NCBI RefSeq assembly: GCF_003946725.1
Contig: NZ_RHOY01000014.1
Span: 24,837 to 88,836, forward strand
Length of the DNA stretch: 64,000 nucleotides
From: Agrilactobacillus yilanensis
Lineage (GTDB): Bacteria; Bacillota; Bacilli; Lactobacillales; Lactobacillaceae
Direction: 5' to 3'
The notes under the pieces were generated by a model. The model worked only from the letters and a program-made list of their open reading frames with translations. It was not told where the DNA came from and made no database searches. A program made the position numbers and the translations under genes. Positions 17,937 to 26,009 of this stretch are shown here, one piece after another. Position 1 is the first letter of the stretch, and each line of letters begins with the position of its first letter.

Positions 17937-18929
17937 CTATTGATCCGCAGGCAAATTAAACCCGGCGGATTGTCGTAAATTGTACATCGTTTGATTAACA
18001 GCAACGCTTAATTGATTCAGCTTCTGGAAAGTTTGCCGATCTTGCTGGGCAATAATCGTTGCAAAATCTTGAGCTTCATGAATCATCGGATTTGCTGCAG
18101 GTTTTTCACTTAAAAGTTCTGCTGCCGCGTCAGGTGCTCTTGTCAAAGTAACTTCATTAAATTCCCCAGCATTATCAATACGTAAAGTTTGTTTCCCGCA
18201 ATAAATTTCAGAGGCTAAAGTCGACTGGACGTTTTTCCCCATATTTAAAGTAACTTCAAAATCTGGATAATTCAAAATTGCAGTGCCGCGGCCATCTACA
18301 CCGGTCCGTAAAAAGACTGGGTGATACTGCACTTTTTCAGGGACACCAAACCAACTGATTGCATTATACACTAAGTACACCCCTAAATCTTGCAAAGCAC
18401 CGCCCGCAAATTTTGCTGAGAAAATATTTGGTTCTTCACCGGCTAAATACTGGTCAAATCGTGAGGAATATTTCATGTACGTTAAAAACGCCCCATCTTG
18501 ATGATCAAAACCTTGAATTGTTTTTGTCACCGTTTGAAAGTTCGGTTCATGGATCTGCCGGGCAGCTTCAAAATAATAGACTTTAGGATGGGCGACTAAT
18601 GCAGCCTGAATTGCGGCCATTTCAGTAGGATTTACTGCTGCCGGTTTTTCAACAATCACATGTTTGTCCGCATTAATGACAGTTAGTGCTTGAGGGGCGT
18701 GCAAGCTATTTGGTGAGGCAATATAAATAATATCAATAGCTTCTGAATTGACAAATTGCGCCATGTCTTCGAAATACTGAATCCCCGTTCCAAATTCTTG
18801 GCCAAATGCCTGGGCTTTTTCAATGTTTCGAGAGTAAACCCCTGCCAGCGTATATTCTTTAGTTGCCAATGCAGCCTGAACAAACTGTTTTGTAATCCAA
18901 TTCGTACCAATAATACCAAGATTTAACAT
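17937..18929 (-). CDS. Gfo/Idh/MocA family oxidoreductase
   Basis: NAD(P)-dependent oxidoreductase of 330 residues, substrate unknown (often a sugar or inositol derivative in this family). The N-terminal Rossmann fold shows LGIIGTNWITKQF; then YIASPNSLHAPQAL and the EKP motif (HVIVEKPAAVNP) that carries the catalytic lysine. The C-terminal alpha/beta domain follows. The ATG start is preceded by TTGGAGGCG. It is divergent from the DUF4828 gene, a pairing I recall from other lactobacilli. Confidence 0.92.
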   Translation of the reverse strand: MLNLGIIGTNWITKQFVQAALATKEYTLAGVYSRNIEKAQAFGQEFGTGIQYFEDMAQFVNSEAIDIIYIASPNSLHAPQALTVINADKHVIVEKPAAVNPTEMAAIQAALVAHPKVYYFEAARQIHEPNFQTVTKTIQGFDHQDGAFLTYMKYSSRFDQYLAGEEPNIFSAKFAGGALQDLGVYLVYNAISWFGVPEKVQYHPVFLRTGVDGRGTAILNYPDFEVTLNMGKNVQSTLASEIYCGKQTLRIDNAGEFNEVTLTRAPDAAAELLSEKPAANPMIHEAQDFATIIAQQDRQTFQKLNQLSVAVNQTMYNLRQSAGFNLPADQ

Positions 18930-19029
18930 TTAAAACGCCTCCAAGATTAATTTTTATTTAATAGTCAAAACGATTGAGTTTGTAATCGTGCTAGTGCTAT
19001 ATTTAATAGTATAGGGAGGAAACAAACGT

Positions 19030-19398
19030 ATGGCAGATATTTTTAAGCAAAGTGCCCAGCGGTTAAATGATTGGGTGCAAAAGCGTCGCGTCAAGCAGCA
19101 CGCCCAAGCTGTTGAACATGTAGAACCTGATTATTCAACAATTTTTGCCGGGAAGTGGGCCTTTATTGATGCCCATACAAAAAAAGAGCATGCTATGTTG
19201 ATAGATCAAGACTTAAAAATTACGATCGATCATAAAAAGCTTGACGGTCATATTATTGGTTTGAGTTCAGAACTTTTAACTTTCCTAGACCATTATGGCT
19301 TTCAACTAAAAATTTTTGCGCAAGATCGTCGTCCAGCAAAGATTTATGATGAATCCAGCGGCGAAACTTATGATATTGTCGATCGTAATACGCCTTGA
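19030..19398 (+). CDS. DUF4828-like small protein
   Basis: 122 residues, no signal peptide, starting at ATG after GGGAGGAAAC. An N-terminal basic helix (residues 1-30) is followed by a predicted beta-rich domain (FAGKWAFIDAHTKKEHAM, LKITIDHKKLDGHIIGL). It resembles the DUF4828 family of lactobacilli; function unknown. Divergent from the Gfo/Idh gene, followed by a strong terminator. Confidence 0.7.
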   Translation: MADIFKQSAQRLNDWVQKRRVKQHAQAVEHVEPDYSTIFAGKWAFIDAHTKKEHAMLIDQDLKITIDHKKLDGHIIGLSSELLTFLDHYGFQLKIFAQDRRPAKIYDESSGETYDIVDRNTP

Positions 19399-19523
19399 AG
19401 TTATGCCTTATATTGTAACAGTTTCAAAACTTGCTGCCTAGCATTGATCTAAAAAAGCGTTCTACCTGAAATTATAATTATTATTCTATTATTCCCTTGG
19501 CAGACTAGGTCCAGCATTAATAA

Positions 19524-19577
19524 AAGTGAGTGCCCAGATCAAAATTTTATTTTGATCTGAGGCCTCACTTTTTTATT
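19524..19577. terminator. Bidirectional terminator
   Basis: Long hairpin: AAGTGAG..CAGATCAAAA against TTTTGATCTG..CTCACTTTTTT. It lies between convergent DUF4828 and lectin genes. Confidence 0.92.
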
Positions 19578-19606
19578 TAACCTAGTTTTATAATTTAGTT
19601 GACTTC

Positions 19607-21784
19607 TCAAAGACTGTTCACCGCTGTCCAAGTAATCGTCCCTTGATAAGTTCCAGGTTCATTATAGTCTGAAGTTCTTAATAAAATACCAGTGGTTGGC
19701 TGCCATTGCGTGGTCAAATCTGTCGTCTGCACGCCAAGCCCACTTTTAACCCCATGACCCACAGAAATTGGTGTATCCGATAATGGGGTTATTTGCCCTG
19801 AATCTGCAACATAAATTAACTCACCATTTAACACCGTTTGATCTTGAAGCAGTTTGGTGGCCTGGGCTTGAATGTGCCAGTTAAGCCCAGGTGCTCTGCT
19901 GTCGATCACTTTAATCATCCAATTGTCTTGACGCTGAATAATTTGATGCGCCTGACTGCTGAAGCCTTGTTGAAAATACAGATCAGCCATCGGTTCTAAT
20001 TCTAAAACACCGATTACATTAATTAAATAAGTAATCACATTTGATTTTAAACCCGTTTGATCTTTAAGATAAACTTCCAATACATTGGTCCCCACATGCA
20101 ACGCTTGATGGGCTATATTGATGTTGAATGTTCCTGCAATTTGACTGGTCTCTTGGACATTACGGCTAACTAATGCCCCATCGTTTAATTTTGTATAGAG
20201 TGTCTGTTGCTGATTTACAACTTCATGATTATCTCGATACTGAATTTTACCCGAAATAAAGCCGTCCTCACCAATTTTTAAGGCCATTGGGTTTGGTGTT
20301 TGTTCCATGATCCCCAATTCTGGCCGTTCAATCTTGAACGCTGGCGTTGTGGCATCCGTAATCAGTCGTCGACCTGCAAAATGAGAAGTTGTCGCAGCTA
20401 CCTCTGTATCTGTCGTTACACTTTCCACCGTACCCACTAATTCAAGCGTTGCCGTATTATTATTAAGATTTAAATTCTGTTTTAAAGCAACTTTAATTTC
20501 ATTTTCAGTTAAGTTTTGTAAATCAATACTGTCTTGTTGCCCATTTTGATACGTCACCTTGCCGCTGGTATAAGATACTTGCTGCGGCAACCGCAATGTT
20601 GCTAAAATTGAACCCCAGTCTTCAGAGCCGCTATTATAATGCAGCTGATAATTTACGGCTAATGTATCCCCTACATGCACCGTATCATCTTCATTTAAAA
20701 CTCTGTTTTGGACAACATCTTTAATTTGTGCGGTAACATCCCCCGCCACAAAAGCGGGCATTGATTCAAAAATAACTAAATTGTTTTCGACCTTGTTCCA
20801 AGTTGTGCCTGTAAATCCCCAAAGGATTTTGGAATCCTGGGTTGCTAAAAAAACAGTCGGGTCCACTGGCACCGTCCGTGTAATCGCTTGACCAGTAGGC
20901 GCTCCATCTGGCAGCCCCGGTTCATCAAATGCTTTATCGTTAAATGTGTATGTAATCTGCTTGGCAATCGGATCCCAATGAATACTCAAATGCCGCCACT
21001 TACCATTACTCAAATACCGGTCATTACCGGTGAATTCATCACCCAACATGACAACACCGCTGTGATTCATCATCAAACTCATAAAACTGCCATTAAAAGG
21101 CGTGTAAGTTGCAGGTTGACCCGGATAGGCAGATGCAATGTGATCTGAAAGACCATTACTAGGAAAAGTTAAGCCATTATCAAAGTTCGCATTCGCCGCC
21201 CACTGATTATTCACCGGCGTATCTTTATGGCTGTCAAACTCCAAAGCCCAACTATTTTGAATTGCGCGTTTGGCGATCGCTGAAATCCCATCAACGCCTG
21301 GTGTCGTTCCCCAGACCCCCAGTGTTTCACCACCTTCGCCTTTGCCGTTGCTATTTAATGAAAAGGCCTCTGTTTTATGTTTGTCATTTTGTAAAACAAA
21401 AGCCATCCCATTACCAGCATTTTCAAATCGATTCCCAAAATATAACCACATCGACATTGTTTGTGCTTTTGTAATATCAAAATAATTACCGGCGCTGGCT
21501 TTAGACCAAACTGAACCGTAAACCCCCGCCTGCTCCGTCGTTAAAATAATTGGCACAACGGACGTCCCCGTTGCACCAAAACTCGAATTATTAAAAGTCC
21601 CGGGAATTGTCCCCAAGGTAAATAATTTATCTGCATCGGGCAAACCATTTGGCAATTTTTTAGTCAGAATATCGTTAATCTGTTCGCCATAAGCTACTGT
21701 TGGTTTATAGAGCACATTGCAACTGATAATGAATACCATACTAATTAAGAAGAAAATAAAGTATTTTATTTGTTTTATAGACAC
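19607..21784 (-). CDS. Surface L-type lectin protein with degenerate WxL domain (paralogue 1)
   Basis: Secreted surface protein of 725 residues. An N-terminal signal segment (hydrophobic residues 5-27) precedes an L-type lectin-like domain (about 55-360) with QTMSMWLYFGNRFENAG, GMAFVLQND, GGETLGVWG and NSWALEFDSHKD. Then come beta-sandwich repeats and a C-terminal WxL-like region: DNWMIKVIDSRA..LNWHIQAQA and the final ITWTAVNSL, where the expected W-x-L is W-H-I and W-T-A. WxL domains bind peptidoglycan non-covalently (family knowledge). No LPXTG. Start GTG 21784, five bases after GGTGG. Tandem paralogue upstream. Confidence 0.85.
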   Translation of the reverse strand: MSIKQIKYFIFFLISMVFIISCNVLYKPTVAYGEQINDILTKKLPNGLPDADKLFTLGTIPGTFNNSSFGATGTSVVPIILTTEQAGVYGSVWSKASAGNYFDITKAQTMSMWLYFGNRFENAGNGMAFVLQNDKHKTEAFSLNSNGKGEGGETLGVWGTTPGVDGISAIAKRAIQNSWALEFDSHKDTPVNNQWAANANFDNGLTFPSNGLSDHIASAYPGQPATYTPFNGSFMSLMMNHSGVVMLGDEFTGNDRYLSNGKWRHLSIHWDPIAKQITYTFNDKAFDEPGLPDGAPTGQAITRTVPVDPTVFLATQDSKILWGFTGTTWNKVENNLVIFESMPAFVAGDVTAQIKDVVQNRVLNEDDTVHVGDTLAVNYQLHYNSGSEDWGSILATLRLPQQVSYTSGKVTYQNGQQDSIDLQNLTENEIKVALKQNLNLNNNTATLELVGTVESVTTDTEVAATTSHFAGRRLITDATTPAFKIERPELGIMEQTPNPMALKIGEDGFISGKIQYRDNHEVVNQQQTLYTKLNDGALVSRNVQETSQIAGTFNINIAHQALHVGTNVLEVYLKDQTGLKSNVITYLINVIGVLELEPMADLYFQQGFSSQAHQIIQRQDNWMIKVIDSRAPGLNWHIQAQATKLLQDQTVLNGELIYVADSGQITPLSDTPISVGHGVKSGLGVQTTDLTTQWQPTTGILLRTSDYNEPGTYQGTITWTAVNSL

Positions 21785-21962
21785 CTATTCCACCTAAGCC
21801 TTATTTGACGACATCATATTCGGAGTTCTATCATCTTTTAGCTTAGGGTTTATTTAAAACAAGGTCAATAATTTAAAGATCAACTTTAGATAAAATGAAG
21901 TTTATATTATTAATTTTATTTTATTTTACATCCCCTACTAATATATTACTATAAATTGACAA

Positions 21963-22013
21963 ATAAATAGCGCTGGTAAGGCGTATTAACGCGCTTTATG
22001 CCAGCACTATTTT
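21963..22013 (-). terminator. Terminator between the two lectin genes
   Basis: Nested hairpin: ATAGTGCTGG against CCAGCGCTAT, with an inner AAGCGCGT/ACGCCTT stem, just after the stop of the upstream paralogue; the tail is short and T-rich. Confidence 0.75.
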
Positions 22014-22019
22014 AATCTT

Positions 22020-24191
22020 CTAAATACTATTGGTTGCTGTCCAAGTGATGGTACCCGTGTAAATACCGGCATTATTATTACCGGTTGTATTTAAGAATAA
22101 GCCCGTTGTAGGCACCCAGCCTGTAGAAATGTCCGTTGTCGTGGGATCATCCCCCATCTTTGTCCCTGAAGCCACGGTTGTTGGATTATCCGTAATTGCC
22201 GTTTGATTACTATTAATATCTACATAAATGATATCGCCATTTAACGGCGTTGTTGTTTGCATCAGTTGGCTGGCAGTTGCTTGAATGGCCCACTTTGAAC
22301 CTGATGTGCGCGTATCTTCTAACGTCACAGTCCAATCGCCCTGTCGATCCAAAATTTGATGGGTGTCACCAGCGAAACCTCTTTCAAAGGTAACCGCCGG
22401 AGTTGCTTTTAAAACAAGATAGCCGGTCATGTTAATAGTATAAGTGATCGTATTTGATTTATTGCCATCAGCATCCCGGGCATAAACCGTTAATATATTC
22501 ACACCAGGCTTTAACCCCTCAGCAGGCACCGTAATTTTATAAGTCCCGTTAGTACTGCTCTCTACGCTAGCCAAAGTGCCCGTTTCAGTAGTAGCTTCAT
22601 TGAGTTTTGTATAAAGGGTAACTTTAGTGTTATCAATCGTCCCGCCGCTAGTATAGGCCATAGTACCGCCTAAAACCGCATCGTCACCTTGCTGAATGTT
22701 CACCGTATTGACCGTAGTGGCAATTGTTAAAGGTTTTGCTGACTTAATTACAAAATTATTGGTCGCTGCCGTAGCAATCAAATTAGTGCCCTTAAAAGTA
22801 GATACTGCCGAAGGTACTGTAGCCGTTGAGCCTAATGTTCCCGCTTTGGCCGTCCCAATGAAATGAATATCCGCTCTAGCCACACTGCTGTCCAAAGCCT
22901 GCCCCAACGTTTGACTCATTGCAAAATTACTTAGTTTGCTGACATCAATGGTCTCAGCAGGTTTATCCGTATTAGGATAAGTGATCTGCGCCGTTGTGTA
23001 AGTCATACTCTTAGGCAAGCTAAGACTGGCCACAATATTTTGCCAAGATTGATTCCCACTTAAATAGCTTAATTGGTAGTGGACATCTAATGTGTCCCCA
23101 GCGATTACTGCATCCCCACTGGCAACGGTTCTGCCTTGCGTGACATTTTGAATTTCTGCAGTGGCCTCTGCTTCAACTAAAGAAGGGATCGATTCAAAGA
23201 TTACAAAGTTATTTTCGCTGGCAGAACCGGTTGACCCGGTAAAGCCCCATCTAACTTTAGTATTCCCATCGGTCAAATTCAGCTTACTGATATCAATAGG
23301 GACCGTCCGGGTCACGGCTTTACCTGAAGGCGAGCCGTTTGCTTGTCCATCAACATCAAAGTTCTCATCATCAAAGATATACGTCATTTCTTGGGTTGTA
23401 GGATCCCATTGCATCTTTAAATGCCGCCATTTTACGTTACTTAAAATCTTATCGATAGTGCTGCTAAAGACATCTCCTAATTTCACTAAGCCTTCATGGT
23501 TCATTGAAAGGTCTGTATTATACGTCGCAACTTCTCCTGGATAATTAGAGGCAATATGGTTATTGTAGTTTGTGTCACCTAAGCCAAGATTGATATCAAA
23601 CTTATTATCATTTGCTGGATTAGCACCTTTCGGATTAAGATACGTATCAAATTCTAAAGCCCAACTATTTTGAATCGCTCGAGAAGCCGTAACTTCTGGC
23701 GTGCTGCCATCTTGCGTAGAGCCCCAAACACCTAACGTTTCACCACCGATACTGCTGCCCCCAGGTCCTTGAGCAAAGGCACTGACGCCTCGAGGATCAT
23801 TTTGCATGACAAAAGCCATCCCGTCCCCGCCATTATAGTAACGTGCACCAAAATACAGCCACATGGACATAGTTTGCCGTTTGGATAAATCAATATAATT
23901 GTCAGCGGCCATGTTGGACCACACGGATCCAACACGATTATATCTCGCAGGCGTTATGATGATCGCCGTTGTCCCATTACCATCACTTGGTGTATAGAAT
24001 TCTGTTGAGTTATAAGAAATGTTACCAAGTGTAAATAATGATTGTGTAGAACTTAACCCTCTGGGATAGGCTCTTCCAAAAACATCTTTTGGTTCTTCAT
24101 CAACCGCCCTGACAACTTGGTGATCCATCACTAAAAAAGCCCCCAACCCACAAAGTAGTCCCAACAACATGTAATATAGTCGCTTTTTCAT
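22020..24191 (-). CDS. Surface L-type lectin protein with degenerate WxL domain (paralogue 2)
   Basis: 723 residues, clearly paralogous to the neighbouring 725-residue protein over the whole length (shared QTMSMWLYFG, GMAFV.QND, GGETLGVWG, AIQNSWALEFD, KWRHL, WGFTG). Signal peptide at residues 1-29 (MKKRLYYMLLGLL, likely cut after VRA). The lectin-like domain is about 45-350, followed by adhesin-like beta modules and a C-terminal WxL-like region where motifs read W-A-I and W-T-A (ITWTATNSI). Start ATG; own terminator, so the genes are probably separate transcripts. Role inferred: glycan or host/plant surface binding. Confidence 0.86.
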   Translation of the reverse strand: MKKRLYYMLLGLLCGLGAFLVMDHQVVRAVDEEPKDVFGRAYPRGLSSTQSLFTLGNISYNSTEFYTPSDGNGTTAIIITPARYNRVGSVWSNMAADNYIDLSKRQTMSMWLYFGARYYNGGDGMAFVMQNDPRGVSAFAQGPGGSSIGGETLGVWGSTQDGSTPEVTASRAIQNSWALEFDTYLNPKGANPANDNKFDINLGLGDTNYNNHIASNYPGEVATYNTDLSMNHEGLVKLGDVFSSTIDKILSNVKWRHLKMQWDPTTQEMTYIFDDENFDVDGQANGSPSGKAVTRTVPIDISKLNLTDGNTKVRWGFTGSTGSASENNFVIFESIPSLVEAEATAEIQNVTQGRTVASGDAVIAGDTLDVHYQLSYLSGNQSWQNIVASLSLPKSMTYTTAQITYPNTDKPAETIDVSKLSNFAMSQTLGQALDSSVARADIHFIGTAKAGTLGSTATVPSAVSTFKGTNLIATAATNNFVIKSAKPLTIATTVNTVNIQQGDDAVLGGTMAYTSGGTIDNTKVTLYTKLNEATTETGTLASVESSTNGTYKITVPAEGLKPGVNILTVYARDADGNKSNTITYTINMTGYLVLKATPAVTFERGFAGDTHQILDRQGDWTVTLEDTRTSGSKWAIQATASQLMQTTTPLNGDIIYVDINSNQTAITDNPTTVASGTKMGDDPTTTDISTGWVPTTGLFLNTTGNNNAGIYTGTITWTATNSI

Positions 24192-24422
24192 TGTGATACC
24201 CCCAAGCCTAAAACCTATTGCAATAACCCCAAATAAAAATAATTGTTTCCTTTAGTAAGACAGATTATATAAGGTTATTCTTCTAAAGGCTATTTTTCAG
24301 CTTGTGAATAGATATTCAATGTTGGCATCTAAATAACTTCTAATTTAACAATTGTTCTTTTAATTGAGGATAGTTATTGCTATGCTATGTAAGGGGTCTG
24401 TTTGAGATAAGGAATGATGACA

Positions 24423-24617
24423 ATGTTAGATCAACGTTTAATCGGCCAACGATTCACTAATACAACCGCAACAGATTCGGGAACGGTGCGTTTCTTTGGT
24501 ATTCTTTACCGTTATCGTCTCACAGAACCGGTTGCCATTGGTGAAATACTGGAAGTTACCGAAGTAACACCAAGTTATTTGCTTGTCCAACCATATATAC
24601 CAGAACTTAAATACTAA
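24423..24617 (+). CDS. Short NfeD-like OB-domain protein
   Basis: About 64 residues from ATG 24423 (AAGG ten bases upstream; in-frame ATGs at 24414 and 24417 are closer to the site). It has no membrane segment. The stretch DSGTVRFFGILYRYRL..IAIGEILEV-like and EVTPSYLLVQPY resembles the C-terminal OB fold of NfeD proteins, which work with SPFH/slipin proteins. It lies 17 bases upstream of an SPFH gene, supporting that reading. Complete NfeD proteins carry membrane helices or a protease domain that are absent here. Confidence 0.62.
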   Translation: MLDQRLIGQRFTNTTATDSGTVRFFGILYRYRLTEPVAIGEILEVTEVTPSYLLVQPYIPELKY

Positions 24618-24634
24618 TTGAGGGGTGCTATTTT

Positions 24635-25546
24635 ATGTCCATTATTACTTGGATTATTGTAATTGCAATTATCTTATTTGTTTTATTTATTATCTTTTCA
24701 TCGTTTGCTATCATCCATACTGGTGAAGTTGGGATTGTAGAACGTTTAGGGGTTTATGTCCGTTCCTTACAGCCCGGCTTACACGTTGTGGTGCCGATTT
24801 TATACCGTATCACTCAAGTCGTGAATCTAAAACAGATTCCTATGCAAATTAATGAGCAAGAAGTTATTACAAAAGACAACGTTGTCGTTAGAGTTTCCGA
24901 AACTTTAAAATATCATATTACCGATGTGGACGCTTTTGTTTACAAAAATAAAGACTCCGTTGAAAGTATGATTCAAGACACCCGGGCACAACTTCGGGGC
25001 ATTATTGGGAATATGGACCTAAATGAAGTCTTAAACGGTACCGAAACCATTAATCACTCTTTATTTGAACAACTAGGTGACATCACCGCCGGCTACGGTC
25101 TTAATGTAGATCGGGTGAACATTGATTCCATCGAAGTTGATCAAGATATTCAAGAATCTATGAACAAGTTGCTCCGAGCTTCTAGAGAAAAAGAAGCCAA
25201 CATTATGGAAGCAGACGGCTTAAAACAAGCTGCCATTGCTAAAGCTGAAGGTTTAAAGCAAGCTAACATTTTGGAGTCTGAAGGTAAGAAACAAACCCAA
25301 ATTTTAGAAGCCCAAGGTCGGGCTGAAAGTCAACGTTTACTCGCCCAAGCTTCTAGAGACCAAATTGACTTTATTAATGAAGCTTTAAAAGAAAACGCCC
25401 CCGTTTACTTGCAATATCGTAACATCGAAGCCATGGAAGCCTTAGCCAATAGTGACACAAACACCGTTGTTATGCCAAGCCAAGCCATCGACAGCCTCGG
25501 CCAACTCCCCGCCGTTAAAAACCTGTTGAAAGATAAAAAAGATTAG
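24635..25546 (+). CDS. SPFH/Band 7 (slipin-like) membrane protein
   Basis: Membrane scaffold of the stomatin/flotillin superfamily, 303 residues, which forms oligomers in lipid microdomains (family knowledge). A single N-terminal membrane helix (residues 4-26) is followed by the SPFH domain (GIVERLGVYVRSLQPGLH, then VNLKQIPMQINEQEVITKDN) and a long alanine/glutamate-rich coiled coil (about 180-240). Second gene of a pair with the NfeD-like protein. The TAG stop is contained in the first bases of a type A repeat. Confidence 0.93.
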   Translation: MSIITWIIVIAIILFVLFIIFSSFAIIHTGEVGIVERLGVYVRSLQPGLHVVVPILYRITQVVNLKQIPMQINEQEVITKDNVVVRVSETLKYHITDVDAFVYKNKDSVESMIQDTRAQLRGIIGNMDLNEVLNGTETINHSLFEQLGDITAGYGLNVDRVNIDSIEVDQDIQESMNKLLRASREKEANIMEADGLKQAAIAKAEGLKQANILESEGKKQTQILEAQGRAESQRLLAQASRDQIDFINEALKENAPVYLQYRNIEAMEALANSDTNTVVMPSQAIDSLGQLPAVKNLLKDKKD

Positions 25547-25656
25547 AGCGCGAACTAGAGCGGGAAAGCCTCGAGCACTAACCTAGAATCTTGCAGGGTG
25601 TCGTCAGACACACAAGAGATTCGTAGTTGGGTGAGAGCTTTGCTCTAGTGAGCGCG
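25546..25656 (+). repeat. Type A palindromic intergenic repeat, copy A1
   Basis: About 110 bases. Ends are inverted: AGCGCGAACTAGAGC at the left against GCTCTAGTGAGCGCG at the right. Inside lie GAGAGC-TTT-GCTCT and an imperfect hairpin built from AACCTAGAATCTTG..GTGTC and GACAC..GATTCGTAGTT. It begins at the stop codon of the SPFH gene (TAGAGCGCG). Confidence 0.88.
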
Positions 25657-25666
25657 TTTCAAGATC

Positions 25667-25784
25667 AGAGCGTGACCAAAGACGGGTTGATTTTGAGCAT
25701 AGCCTAGACTAACGCCGTGAGCGGTTTTCGCTTACAAGTTAGACGTAGCTAAGCGCAGAAATCAGTCTTTGGGAACGCGTTTTT
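25667..25784 (+). repeat. Type B palindromic intergenic repeat, copy B1
   Basis: About 118 bases, with a core unlike type A but similar outer ends. Ends are inverted: GCGTGACCAAAGAC..TGATTT against AAATCAGTCTTTGGGAACGC. The internal hairpin pairs TAGCCTAGACTAAC with GTTAGACGTAGCTA. A second copy lies at the right edge of the window after ilvA. Confidence 0.88.
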
Positions 25785-25790
25785 AGAGCC

Positions 25791-25904
25791 AGAGCGGGAA
25801 CTAGAGCGGGAAAGCCTTGAGCACTAACCTAGAATCTTGCAGGGTGTCGTCAGACACACAAGAGATTCGTAGTTAGGTGAGAGCTTTGCTCTAGTGAGCG
25901 CGTT
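25791..25904 (+). repeat. Type A palindromic intergenic repeat, copy A2
   Basis: Same orientation as A1 and nearly identical to it (TCGAGCACTAACC versus TTGAGCACTAACC, GTTGGG versus GTTAGG), so A1-B1-A2 form a composite array. A short fragment starting AGAGCGTGATCC just after A2 resembles the start of a further B element. Confidence 0.88.
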
Positions 25905-25943
25905 TTAGAGCCAGAGCGTGATCCAACACAACCTGAACACAGT

Positions 25944-25987
25944 AAAGAATCCAGATCAAGATTAATTCTGATCTGGATTCTTTATTT
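25944..25987. terminator. Bidirectional terminator
   Basis: AAAGAATCCAGATCA pairs with TGATCTGGATTCTTT, just downstream of the LPXTG protein gene (-) and after the repeat array (+). Confidence 0.9.
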
Positions 25988-26009
25988 GCATTACCTTAGA
26001 TACGTTAAA

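Noticed and set aside
25546..25910. CRISPR-like array
   Set aside because: Repeats are about 110 bp, palindromic, of two kinds and adjacent; there are no unique spacers of constant size and no cas genes.
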